Assembly (NCBI GenBank): GCA_002435585.1
Contig: DJDY01000128.1
Span: 1 to 8,130 of the forward strand
Origin: Lachnospira sp. UBA5912
GTDB taxonomy: Bacteria > Bacillota > Clostridia > Lachnospirales > Lachnospiraceae
DNA: 8,130 bases
Direction: 5' to 3'
In this document: one piece after another, positions 1 to 5,572 of the stretch
How the letters are laid out: the number at the start of each line of letters is the position of its first letter
How positions within the stretch are numbered: position 1 is the stretch's first letter
Made by a program: the position numbers and the translations under genes
The notes under the pieces: model-generated
Told to the model about the DNA's origin: nothing
Seen by the model: the letters and a program-made list of their open reading frames with translations, nothing else
The model's database searches: none

Positions 1-300
1 AACGCGGAACTGGATCATCATCTGGCAGATGAGATGCGCGGGGTTATTGATGACATAATCGATGAAAGAGGGGTTAACAGGATTATAATAGATTTTTCCA
101 AGGTTGGTTTTATGGATAGTGCAGGAATAGGACTTATTATGGGAAGATATAAGAAAATAAGGGATAATGGTGATATATCAGTTGCTGGCGTTAATGAAAG
201 TATTAAACGTATACTTCTTATATCTGGACTACATAAGATTGTATATATATATGATAATATTGGTGATGCAGTGAAGAAAGAAAACAGGAGGGATATATAG
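1..300 (+). CDS. spoIIAA: SpoIIAA, anti-sigma-F antagonist (5' partial)
   Basis: This is a STAS-domain anti-anti-sigma factor whose 5' end lies outside the window. The reading frame is open from base 1, giving 99 visible residues; by comparison with the Bacillus subtilis protein (about 117 aa) roughly 20 N-terminal residues are missing. The visible sequence begins NAELDHHLADEMR, matching the GELDHH motif of SpoIIAA. The phosphorylation site is present as MDSAGIG, with the serine codon at 118-120 corresponding to B. subtilis Ser58. In the family, SpoIIAB phosphorylates this serine, and SpoIIE dephosphorylates it in the forespore so that SpoIIAA can pull SpoIIAB off sigma-F. The gene stops one base before spoIIAB. 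The ATG at 34 is internal and not the start. The identification is by recalled family similarity and by position in the spoIIA operon. Confidence 0.95.
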   Translation, partial: NAELDHHLADEMRGVIDDIIDERGVNRIIIDFSKVGFMDSAGIGLIMGRYKKIRDNGDISVAGVNESIKRILLISGLHKIVYIYDNIGDAVKKENRRDI

Positions 301-301
301 A

Positions 302-733
302 ATGCATGAGAATAATGTGGAGATAATATTTGATGCCAGATCTGAAAATGAAAGCTTTGCAAGAATGGCAGCAGCGGCATTTGTTACCAGACTAGATCCA
401 ACAATAGAGGAGATATCGGATATAAAAACTGCTGTATCAGAGGCGGTTACAAACAGTATAGTGCATGGATATGATGGAAAAGAAGGAAAAGTATATATGA
501 CACTTGGAATTAAAGATAATGAGATATCCATAGAAATAAAAGATGATGGGGTTGGAATAGAAAATATACATAGGGCGATGGAACCATTATTTACGACAAA
601 GCCAGAACAGGAACGCTCTGGAATGGGATTCTCATTTATGGAAGCTTTTATGGATGAATTAGAGGTATGTTCAAAGAAGCAAAAAGGGACAACCATTATT
701 ATGAAGAAAAAGATAGGAGATAGTAACAGATAG
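302..733 (+). CDS. spoIIAB: SpoIIAB, anti-sigma-F factor and serine kinase
   Basis: This 143-aa cytoplasmic GHKL-fold protein binds sigma-F with ATP and phosphorylates SpoIIAA. The N box is EAVTNSIVHGY at residues 47-57, with the likely catalytic Glu47 and Mg-binding Asn51. The G1 box is DDGVGI (81-86), and the ATP-lid glycines are SGMGF (106-110) followed by FMDEL (116-120). The N-terminal ENESFAR (15-21) carries the arginine equivalent to B. subtilis Arg20, which contacts both partners in that system. Length matches the family (about 146 aa). An AGGAGGG SD (286-292) lies 9 nt before the ATG. Both flanking junctions read TAG-A-ATG, which suggests translational coupling and fixed stoichiometry with SpoIIAA and sigma-F. 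No key residue appears to be missing. Confidence 0.97.
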   Translation: MHENNVEIIFDARSENESFARMAAAAFVTRLDPTIEEISDIKTAVSEAVTNSIVHGYDGKEGKVYMTLGIKDNEISIEIKDDGVGIENIHRAMEPLFTTKPEQERSGMGFSFMEAFMDELEVCSKKQKGTTIIMKKKIGDSNR

Positions 734-734
734 A

Positions 735-1466
735 ATGAGTGTGCATGCTTGTGATCACACTAAAGAGCTGATTATGAAGGCACATAATGATGATAAGCAG
801 GCAAGAGAACAGTTGATAATAGAAAACAGTGGTCTTATATGGAGTATAATCCAGAGATTTAAAGGAAGGGGAGTTGAGATGGATGATCTCTTCCAGATAG
901 GGTGTATCGGTCTTATAAAGGCAGTTGATAATTTTAATATGGATTATGATGTGCGGTTTTCAACATATGCCGTACCGATGATAACAGGTGAGATTAAAAG
1001 ATTCTTAAGAGATGATGGGATAATTAAGGTAAGCCGCAGTATCAAAGAAAACAGTTACAAATGTATGCTGGCATCTGAAGAATTAAAGGCAGTATTAAAC
1101 AGGGAACCTACATTAGATGAGATATCAGAAAAGACAGGCATAGATGTTGAGGATATAGTAGTGACCATGGGTGCTAATGAAACAGTTGAATCTATATATA
1201 AAACTGTATATCAGAAAGATGGCAACGAGATATGTCTGTTAGATAAGCTTGAGGGAAAGGATAATTATAGCGAGAATGTCATAAACAATATAGTGGTTGG
1301 GGAACTTATAGGAGCACTTACTGAAAGGGAGCAGAAGATAATAAAAATGAGGTATTTTGAGGACTATACGCAGACACAGGTTGCTGCACTGCTTGGAATA
1401 TCACAGGTCCAGGTATCACGACTTGAAAAAAAGATATTGGACAAAATGAAAAAAAGTCTGGTGTAA
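735..1466 (+). CDS. sigF: RNA polymerase sigma-F factor (SpoIIAC)
   Basis: This 243-aa sigma-70 family factor directs the first wave of forespore transcription. Region 2 covers about residues 22-92 and includes DDLFQIGCIGLIKAVDNF (50-67) and the -10 recognition stretch DVRFSTYAVPMITGEIKRF (72-90), both very close to B. subtilis SigF. Region 3 covers about 95-165, with LRDDG and KVSRS at its start. Region 4 covers about 190-240 and contains the helix-turn-helix TQTQVAALLGISQVQVSRLE (212-231). SigG is the closest alternative, but placement directly after spoIIAA and spoIIAB fixes this gene as sigF. The start lies one base after the spoIIAB stop. The best SD (AGGAGA, 715-720) is 14 nt upstream, longer than usual, which suggests translation depends on coupling to spoIIAB. 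No terminator hairpin with a T-run follows, so read-through into spoVAA is possible. Confidence 0.96.
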   Translation: MSVHACDHTKELIMKAHNDDKQAREQLIIENSGLIWSIIQRFKGRGVEMDDLFQIGCIGLIKAVDNFNMDYDVRFSTYAVPMITGEIKRFLRDDGIIKVSRSIKENSYKCMLASEELKAVLNREPTLDEISEKTGIDVEDIVVTMGANETVESIYKTVYQKDGNEICLLDKLEGKDNYSENVINNIVVGELIGALTEREQKIIKMRYFEDYTQTQVAALLGISQVQVSRLEKKILDKMKKSLV

Positions 1467-1503
1467 TTATGATATGAAATATTATACGTATATATAGAAA
1501 ATA

Positions 1504-1559
1504 AAATGTAAATACTCCATATAACGGTTATAAAACCAGAATGGAGGAATGATACATTT
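1504..1559 (+). promoter_or_regulatory. SD-sequestering hairpin in the spoVAA leader
   Basis: The 93-nt gap between sigF and spoVAA can fold so that the spoVAA ribosome-binding site is buried. AAATGTA (1504-1510) pairs with TACATTT (1553-1559), and CTCCAT (1515-1520) pairs with ATGGAG (1541-1546), the core of the SD. An inner GGTT/AACC stem (1526-1529 with 1534-1537) closes a 4-nt loop. That gives 17 Watson-Crick pairs in three blocks, ending directly at the start codon. The pairing is visible in the sequence; the regulatory role is inference. I found no convincing sigma-G promoter in this gap, so spoVAA may be reached by transcripts coming through spoIIA. Confidence 0.4.
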
Positions 1560-2201
1560 ATGTCAAAAACGGTATACCTAAAGTTGAGACAGCTCACCAA
1601 AACTAATAAAGCAGATGTTTATCTGTCAGATATAGCAGATGTCTATGCTGATAGGAAAATCCTTGCCCGAATTAAAAGCATAAAGATAGCAGGGTTTTAT
1701 AAAGTGAAAAAGGACAGGACATGCGTTAATGTCATGCAGATAATATCCTGCATAAACCAGATAGATGATACACTTGAGGTGAACAATATCGGTGAGAGTG
1801 ATGCAGTGATAGAGTACAGAAAGTATAATCAGCCTGCGTGGGCCAATATTGTGCTGACTGTTATTGTGTGCATAATAATATTTATAGGAAGTGCATATGC
1901 TATTATGGCTTATAATAATGATGTGAGTACGGTTGAGATATTTGAGAAAATATATGCGATGTTTGGTGCTGATGATTATTCAGAGTATAATGTAATAGAA
2001 ATATCATATGCGGTCGGGCTTTTTGCAGGAATAGCGGTGTTTTATGATCATTTTCTTGGGCGTAAGCTAAGTAAAGCACCGACACCAATAGAGGTAGCCA
2101 TGAACCAGTATGTCAAGGATGAGAATCAGACACTTATAGACAGCTGTAATGAGATGCCACGTCCTGTAAAAGATCATTATGACGGAGTGAGAAAATGCTG
2201 A
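1560..2201 (+). CDS. spoVAA: SpoVAA, stage V sporulation protein AA
   Basis: This 213-aa protein is the first SpoVA component. An N-terminal soluble domain (about residues 1-92) is followed by a membrane segment at about 95-118 (containing IFIGSAYAIMAY), a short loop with NDVSTVEIF, and a second membrane segment at about 147-165 (SYAVGLFAGIAVFYDHF). The B. subtilis protein (206 aa) has the same layout, with closely similar stretches IGSCLAIM, HEDVS and PYSIGLGLGMIVFFNHIF. The tail PTPIEVAMNQY (175-185) matches PSPLEVEMFNY there. SpoVAA belongs to the forespore inner-membrane SpoVA complex needed for DPA uptake; its exact molecular role is less clear than that of SpoVAC or SpoVAD. The SD is TGGAGGA (1542-1548), 11 nt before the ATG, and it can be paired in a hairpin. 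The last 7 bases overlap spoVAB. Confidence 0.93.
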   Translation: MSKTVYLKLRQLTKTNKADVYLSDIADVYADRKILARIKSIKIAGFYKVKKDRTCVNVMQIISCINQIDDTLEVNNIGESDAVIEYRKYNQPAWANIVLTVIVCIIIFIGSAYAIMAYNNDVSTVEIFEKIYAMFGADDYSEYNVIEISYAVGLFAGIAVFYDHFLGRKLSKAPTPIEVAMNQYVKDENQTLIDSCNEMPRPVKDHYDGVRKC

Positions 2202-2617
2202 TGCTTAAAGTAGCAGGTCTTATAATAACCGGTATAGCCAGTGGACTTGTTACTGCAACAGGGCTTTTTGCACTTATATCAAGCATAGGACTTATCAACA
2301 GGTATGCAGATGTAACAGATACAAAGGAACACATAATGCTGTATGAAGAAATGATAATATTGGGAGCTGGAACAGGCAATATCTGGTTTATATTTGAACT
2401 TCCTTTTCATGTAGGAGTGGCAGGACTTTTGATATATGGACTTGTGGCAGGAATATTTATAGGCACTTTTCTTCTATGCCTTGCAGAAACAGTCAAGGCA
2501 CTGCCTATTCTTACACACAGGGTAAGGATAAAAAAAGGACTTGGTTTTGTTATATTATTTATAGCTGTTGGAAAATGTGTGGGACATCTGATATACTATC
2601 TTATAGCTTATGTATAG
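2195..2617 (+). CDS. spoVAB: SpoVAB, stage V sporulation protein AB
   Basis: This 140-aa integral membrane protein has about four hydrophobic segments (about residues 6-34, 52-68, 72-97 and 116-138). It resembles B. subtilis SpoVAB (about 141 aa) in the glycine-rich first helix, the YE at 50-51, the TE/ETVKALPIL-type motif (98-106) and the GK near the last helix. It is expected to sit in the spore inner membrane with SpoVAA. The start overlaps the spoVAA stop in ATGCTGATG: the first ATG (2195) is seven bases inside spoVAA, and a second in-frame ATG (2201) shares one base with the stop. The GGAG at 2184-2187 is 7 nt from the first ATG and 13 nt from the second, which favours 2195. Translation is probably coupled to spoVAA. 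Confidence 0.92.
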   Translation: MLMLKVAGLIITGIASGLVTATGLFALISSIGLINRYADVTDTKEHIMLYEEMIILGAGTGNIWFIFELPFHVGVAGLLIYGLVAGIFIGTFLLCLAETVKALPILTHRVRIKKGLGFVILFIAVGKCVGHLIYYLIAYV

Positions 2618-2646
2618 ATATGATAAGCGATAGGATATACATGTTA
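2618..2646 (+). promoter_or_regulatory. Weak sigma-G-like promoter candidate before the DUF975 gene
   Basis: CATGTTA (2640-2646) fits the sigma-G -10 pattern CATNHTA. ATATG, 17 bp upstream (2618-2622), fits four of five positions of the -35 pattern GHATR. A perfect sigma-A-type TATAAT (2699-2704) also lies in this 159-nt gap but has no good -35 partner. Either could drive the downstream gene separately from spoVAA-spoVAB. The evidence is a short pattern match in AT-rich DNA. Confidence 0.2.
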
Positions 2647-2776
2647 AAAACATTTACAATGAATTTCTTTGCGGATACAGGCAGGAAAACGGGTAAAGTA
2701 TAATATATAACAGAATGAAATATCATTGTAATGCCGATATATAAAGTAGAATATGATACTAAGGAGAATGGTATTT

Positions 2777-4702
2777 ATGTTTAATAGGAAAGAACTTGCA
2801 GCGAGGGCTAAAAAAACACTAAAAACGCATTATGGTTTTCTTCTTATTGTCTGTCTGATAGCAGCGTTTATAGGAAGTGAATTCACAGAAACATTTGGTC
2901 TTTTGAAGATGCCGGTATCTGTATATAAGAATATAGCAGATAATGCGGATGAAAAGGAAGCTATAGAAGAACACGGAGTTACATTTGTTACATCGGATAT
3001 AGATAACAGGACAAAGAGTGCACTTCTTAATGCAGTGGTGTCGGTTCTTATGAATAATGAAGAGCAGGGAAAACTTAATTCAGAGAATATTATAGATAAT
3101 GCTAAAGCCAATGCCGGAGAAATACTTGGAAGAACATCAGGTATATTATCTTCTGTTGTAAACAGCTTTTCATCAGGCGCAGTTGTGTTTATGATAGTTG
3201 ATATAGTATATGGAGTGACAGGTTCAAGACAGATAGTTGTTATATTATTACTGATATTATCACTTCTTGTATATTTTGGAATACGATATATGGTAAAGAT
3301 GAGTTATGTTGTCATATCAAGGAGAATATTTCTTGAAAGCCGCACGTATAAGAAGGTCGGTGTTGGAAAGTTCATGTTTCTTATGCGTATCAAGAAGTGG
3401 ATGCATGTAGCCTGGGTATTGTTTGTTAAAGATGTGTATACGATATTGTGGTCATTTACGATAGTAGGAGCATTTGTCAAGCCATTTTCATATCAGCTCG
3501 TGCCTTATATCATTGCTGAGAATCCTGATCTTAGTGCTAAGGAGGCTATAAGCTTATCAAGAAATATGATGAATGGTTACAAGTGGAAGAGCTTCTGCTA
3601 CAGCCTTTCATTTATCGGCTGGTCACTGCTTGGCTTTATGACATTTGGACTTGCAGGTGTATTTTTTGCTAATCCATACAGAACAGCATTTTTTACAGAA
3701 ATGTATGTAAGTATAAGACAGGCAGAAAAAGAAAAGAATACAGATGCATATGCTCCTGTTAATAAGATGTTAAATGATAAGTATCTATATGAGCAGGCAT
3801 CAGATGAGGAACTTAAAGCGGTTTATGCTGATATATATGAATATATGAATCAGGAAGACCCCGAGGAAAGGTTTATTGATGATATATCCAAATCAGACAT
3901 ACGTTATTTTATAAAGCTAAGAAAAGTACTTGCGGACTGGTTTGGTGTTATTCTTATTAATTCTAAAGAAGAGAAACAGTTTGAGGATGATAAGGCAGAA
4001 CAGATAAAGGTTGACAGATGCAAGCAGGAGATATTAAGGGAAGCATATCCTGCAAGACTGTTTTCGTTAAAGGAGCACAGGGCTAATTTTGAAAGTACTG
4101 TATATATGCGTAATTATTCAATACCTTCACTTATACTCATATTCTTCTGTATGTCTTTTATTGGGTGGTTCTGGGAAGTGTCATCGCATGTTGTGTTATA
4201 TCATTCATTTGCCAACAGAGGAGTGCTGCATGGTCCTTGGCTTCCTATATATGGTGTTGGTGGACTGCTTATACTTATGCTTTTAAAGAAGTTCAGGGAG
4301 AAACCTGTATTGGAGTTCACTCTTGCTGTAATATTGTGCGGTGTTGTGGAGTACTTTACTGGTCTTGTGCTTGAACTGACACATGATGGACAAAGATGGT
4401 GGGATTACACAGGCTTCTTTCTGAATCTTCATGGCAGAATATGTGCTGAAGGTCTGCTGGCATTTGGAATAGGAGGAATGATGATAGTATACTTTGTTGC
4501 CCCATTTCTGGATAATTATTTCAGAAAGTTAAAACTGCAGATTATACTTCCTATATGTGCTGCACTTATGCTTATGTTTGTATCAGACCAGCTTTATACA
4601 AGGAAACATCCTAACACAGGAGAGGGAATAACATGTATGGAGAATGTGGATTATACAGATAAATATGTAGTATTGTATGGTCATGTGAACGAAATAAGCT
4701 GA
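2777..4702 (+). CDS. DUF975 + PF06541 (ABC_trans_CmpB-like) polytopic membrane protein
   Basis: This 641-aa membrane protein is built from two families. Residues 1 to about 315 look like DUF975 (PF06161): the start MFNRKELAARAKKTLKTHYG, hydrophobic segments near 21-33, 152-170 and 212-232, the amphipathic NPDLSAKEAISLSRNMMNG (249-267), and further segments around 275-300. A charged cytoplasmic linker spans about 316-445. Residues about 447-610 look like PF06541: FIGWFWEV (461-468), NRGVLHGPWLPIYG (480-493), Glu525, WWDY (541-544) and NLHGRIC (550-556). PF06541 is often labelled a putative ABC permease, but I see no ATPase partner, so a transport role is not supported. An upstream in-frame ATG exists at 2753, but the SD AAGGAGA (2761-2767) sits 9 nt before 2777, which decides the start. 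Its position between spoVAB and spoVAC is not part of the classical operon. A sporulation role is inferred from location only. Confidence 0.85.
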   Translation: MFNRKELAARAKKTLKTHYGFLLIVCLIAAFIGSEFTETFGLLKMPVSVYKNIADNADEKEAIEEHGVTFVTSDIDNRTKSALLNAVVSVLMNNEEQGKLNSENIIDNAKANAGEILGRTSGILSSVVNSFSSGAVVFMIVDIVYGVTGSRQIVVILLLILSLLVYFGIRYMVKMSYVVISRRIFLESRTYKKVGVGKFMFLMRIKKWMHVAWVLFVKDVYTILWSFTIVGAFVKPFSYQLVPYIIAENPDLSAKEAISLSRNMMNGYKWKSFCYSLSFIGWSLLGFMTFGLAGVFFANPYRTAFFTEMYVSIRQAEKEKNTDAYAPVNKMLNDKYLYEQASDEELKAVYADIYEYMNQEDPEERFIDDISKSDIRYFIKLRKVLADWFGVILINSKEEKQFEDDKAEQIKVDRCKQEILREAYPARLFSLKEHRANFESTVYMRNYSIPSLILIFFCMSFIGWFWEVSSHVVLYHSFANRGVLHGPWLPIYGVGGLLILMLLKKFREKPVLEFTLAVILCGVVEYFTGLVLELTHDGQRWWDYTGFFLNLHGRICAEGLLAFGIGGMMIVYFVAPFLDNYFRKLKLQIILPICAALMLMFVSDQLYTRKHPNTGEGITCMENVDYTDKYVVLYGHVNEIS

Positions 4703-4731
4703 TGTTTACGCATTTAAATTAATTTATATAG

Positions 4732-4752
4732 TTGTGTATAATAATTACACAA
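4732..4752. repeat. Perfect inverted repeat overlapping the spoVAC promoter -35
   Basis: TTGTGTA (4732-4738) and TACACAA (4746-4752) are exact reverse complements separated by a 7-nt AT spacer. No T-run follows, so this is not a standard terminator. It covers the candidate sigma-G -35 element GTATA (4736-4740), which makes it a plausible operator. In B. subtilis the forespore regulators SpoVT and RsfA act on sigma-G and sigma-F genes, but I cannot match this site to either of them. The symmetry is certain; the function is open. Confidence 0.5.
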
Positions 4753-4764
4753 AATGGCATTCTA
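4736..4764 (+). promoter_or_regulatory. Candidate sigma-G promoter for spoVAC
   Basis: GTATA (4736-4740) matches the sigma-G -35 pattern GHATR at all positions, and CATTCTA (4758-4764) matches the -10 pattern CATNHTA at all positions. The spacer is 17 bp, one less than the usual 18. Transcription would start near 4771, giving a leader of about 125 nt that contains the whole structured element before spoVAC. spoVA genes are sigma-G-dependent in B. subtilis, so this fits the known regulon. The -35 lies inside a perfect dyad. Confidence 0.5.
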
Positions 4765-4831
4765 ATAATAAGATTACTACAATTATTAAGATTAGTGTGA
4801 AAATGAGATGTGTATCTTATGTTCACACGCG

Positions 4832-4896
4832 GGATACGTGTCTGCGCACACCTGACACCACCCGTTAGGAAAAAGTGTGCAGAAGTGAGGAATGTT
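4832..4896 (+). ncRNA. Structured leader of spoVAC (pseudoknot or switch), copy 1 of 2
   Basis: Stem 1 pairs GTGTC (4838-4842) with GACAC (4854-4858), leaving an 11-nt loop. Seven loop bases, TGCGCAC (4843-4849), pair with GTGTGCA (4875-4881) downstream, with one G-U pair. An A-rich strand (4870-4874) precedes the second stem, and GTGAGG of the SD starts 3 nt after it. The second stem ends 15 nt before the ATG at 4897. The same arrangement, with matching spacing and compatible base changes, precedes spoVAE. Loop 1 has zero length, so a full pseudoknot needs one pair to open. Alternatively the stems exclude each other, in which case stem 2 can gain C4842-G4882. The leader is called on comparative evidence from two copies; I recognise no known riboswitch class. 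Confidence 0.6.
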
Positions 4897-5352
4897 ATGG
4901 TTCAGGATGTCAGTAAAAGAAATAAAAGTTATAACGAATATGTCGAAAGTGTAACAAAGAAAGCTAACTGTCCGCTTAATTGCCTTAAAGCATTTATTAT
5001 GGGAGGATGCATATGTACTATAGGGCAGATTATTACTAATCTGCTAAAGATGGGAGGTTTGTCATCTGATGATGCAGCTTCTTATACAACTATAACACTT
5101 GTGTTCTTAAGTGCCCTCTTTACGGGTCTTGGTATATATCCAAGAATGGCAACATGGGGTGGGGCGGGAAGTCTTGTTCCCATTACAGGTTTTGCAAACA
5201 GTGTAGCTTCCCCAGCTATAGAATATAAGAAAGAAGGTCAGGTTTTTGGTATAGGATGCAAGATATTTACTATCGCAGGTCCGGTTATACTTTATGGTAT
5301 ATTTTTCAGCTGGATTGCAGGGGTGATATACTGGATTATGAAGTTATTCTGA
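4897..5352 (+). CDS. spoVAC: SpoVAC, stage V sporulation protein AC
   Basis: This 151-aa protein belongs to the SpoVAC/SpoVAEB membrane family (PF03862). The soluble N-terminus (1-26) leads into NCLKAFIMGGCICTIGQ (28-44), nearly the B. subtilis sequence WNCVKAFLVGGLICTIGQ. Hydrophobic segments lie at about 31-50, 64-82, 117-132 and 134-148. The re-entrant-looking GGAGSLVPITGFANSVAS (88-105) and the following AIEYKKEG are strongly conserved. In B. subtilis SpoVAC is a mechanosensitive channel subunit needed for DPA movement. The frame stays open upstream to an ATG at 4810, but that stretch is the structured leader. The ATG at 4897 has the SD GTGAGG (4885-4890) 6 nt before it and gives the family length (about 150 aa). 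It probably has its own sigma-G promoter at 4736-4764. Confidence 0.95.
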   Translation: MVQDVSKRNKSYNEYVESVTKKANCPLNCLKAFIMGGCICTIGQIITNLLKMGGLSSDDAASYTTITLVFLSALFTGLGIYPRMATWGGAGSLVPITGFANSVASPAIEYKKEGQVFGIGCKIFTIAGPVILYGIFFSWIAGVIYWIMKLF

Positions 5353-5392
5353 TGGTTTTTCAGGATTTCTTATTTATTTGTAAATGCTTTGT

Positions 5393-5467
5393 AAGTAATT
5401 GCTTGTAATGGGGTTATAAGTAGTTGTTTGTAATATGTTTATAAACAGTTGTTTGCGATTGTTTTAT
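5393..5467. repeat. Three degenerate 25-bp tandem units between spoVAC and the methyltransferase gene
   Basis: Three units of exactly 25 bp lie end to end at 5393-5417, 5418-5442 and 5443-5467. They share the pattern AAGTAnTTGnTTGTAAT followed by a G/T-rich stretch ending TTAT. A fainter fourth unit may precede them at 5368-5392. The unit length is not a multiple of three and the frames contain stops, so the array is not coding. A 12-bp palindrome (TGTTTATAAACA, 5436-5447) spans the junction of the last two units. With the 11-bp array after it, this fills most of the 220-nt gap, which otherwise shows no gene or clear terminator. Confidence 0.6.
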
Positions 5468-5503
5468 GATTTATTTAAGATTGGTTTACGATTGGCTCGT
5501 GAT
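5457..5503. repeat. Four degenerate 11-bp tandem units (GATTggtttay-like)
   Basis: Units GATTGTTTTAT (5457-5467), GATTTATTTAA (5468-5478), GATTGGTTTAC (5479-5489) and GATTGGCTCGT (5490-5500) follow each other, with a trailing GAT. The first unit overlaps the end of the 25-bp array. An 11-bp period is close to one DNA helical turn, so the GATT motifs lie on one face of the helix. A weak sigma-A-like promoter for the methyltransferase (TTTACG at 5485-5490, 16 bp, TATATA at 5507-5512) overlaps the last units. Confidence 0.55.
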
Positions 5504-5539
5504 AGCTATATATAAAACGACATAGAGAAGAAAGTAAAT

Positions 5540-5561
5540 TTATATACAGATTATATACAGA
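5540..5561. repeat. Perfect 11-bp direct repeat before the methyltransferase SD
   Basis: TTATATACAGA occurs twice with no gap (5540-5550 and 5551-5561). The second copy runs into the SD AGAGG (5559-5563) of the methyltransferase gene. It may be a slippage product or a binding site; nothing more can be said from the sequence. Confidence 0.7.
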
Positions 5562-5572
5562 GGTAGAAAATA

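Noticed and set aside
18..696. Minus-strand open frames opposite spoIIAA and spoIIAB
   Set aside because: They oppose two clearly recognised genes and have low-complexity hydrophobic translations with no family resemblance.
1483..1492. TATACGTATA palindrome after sigF as a terminator
   Set aside because: It has no loop and no following T-run, and it is a simple AT-rich 10-bp palindrome.
1364..1600. Minus-strand open frame across the sigF end and spoVAA start
   Set aside because: It is a shadow of sigF and the AT-rich gap; no recognisable protein and no SD-supported start.
2753..2776. Longer N-terminus of the DUF975 protein starting at ATG 2753
   Set aside because: The SD AAGGAGA (2761-2767) lies inside this extension and is ideally spaced for ATG 2777. 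The family start also begins at MFNRKELAARAKK.
2777..4702. Calling the PF06541 protein an ABC transporter permease
   Set aside because: No ATP-binding subunit is present in the window, and the family label is not evidence of transport.
4810..4896. Longer N-terminus of SpoVAC starting at ATG 4810
   Set aside because: This stretch is the structured leader shared with spoVAE. The SD sits just before ATG 4897, and the shorter protein matches family length and start.
4832..4896. Assignment of the leader to preQ1, SAM-II or another known pseudoknot riboswitch
   Set aside because: The layout is similar (hairpin, A-rich strand, second stem before the SD), but I cannot match the conserved bases of those classes, and the downstream genes do not belong to their pathways.
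5393..5503. CRISPR array
   Set aside because: The units are contiguous and degenerate with no unique spacers, and no cas genes are present.
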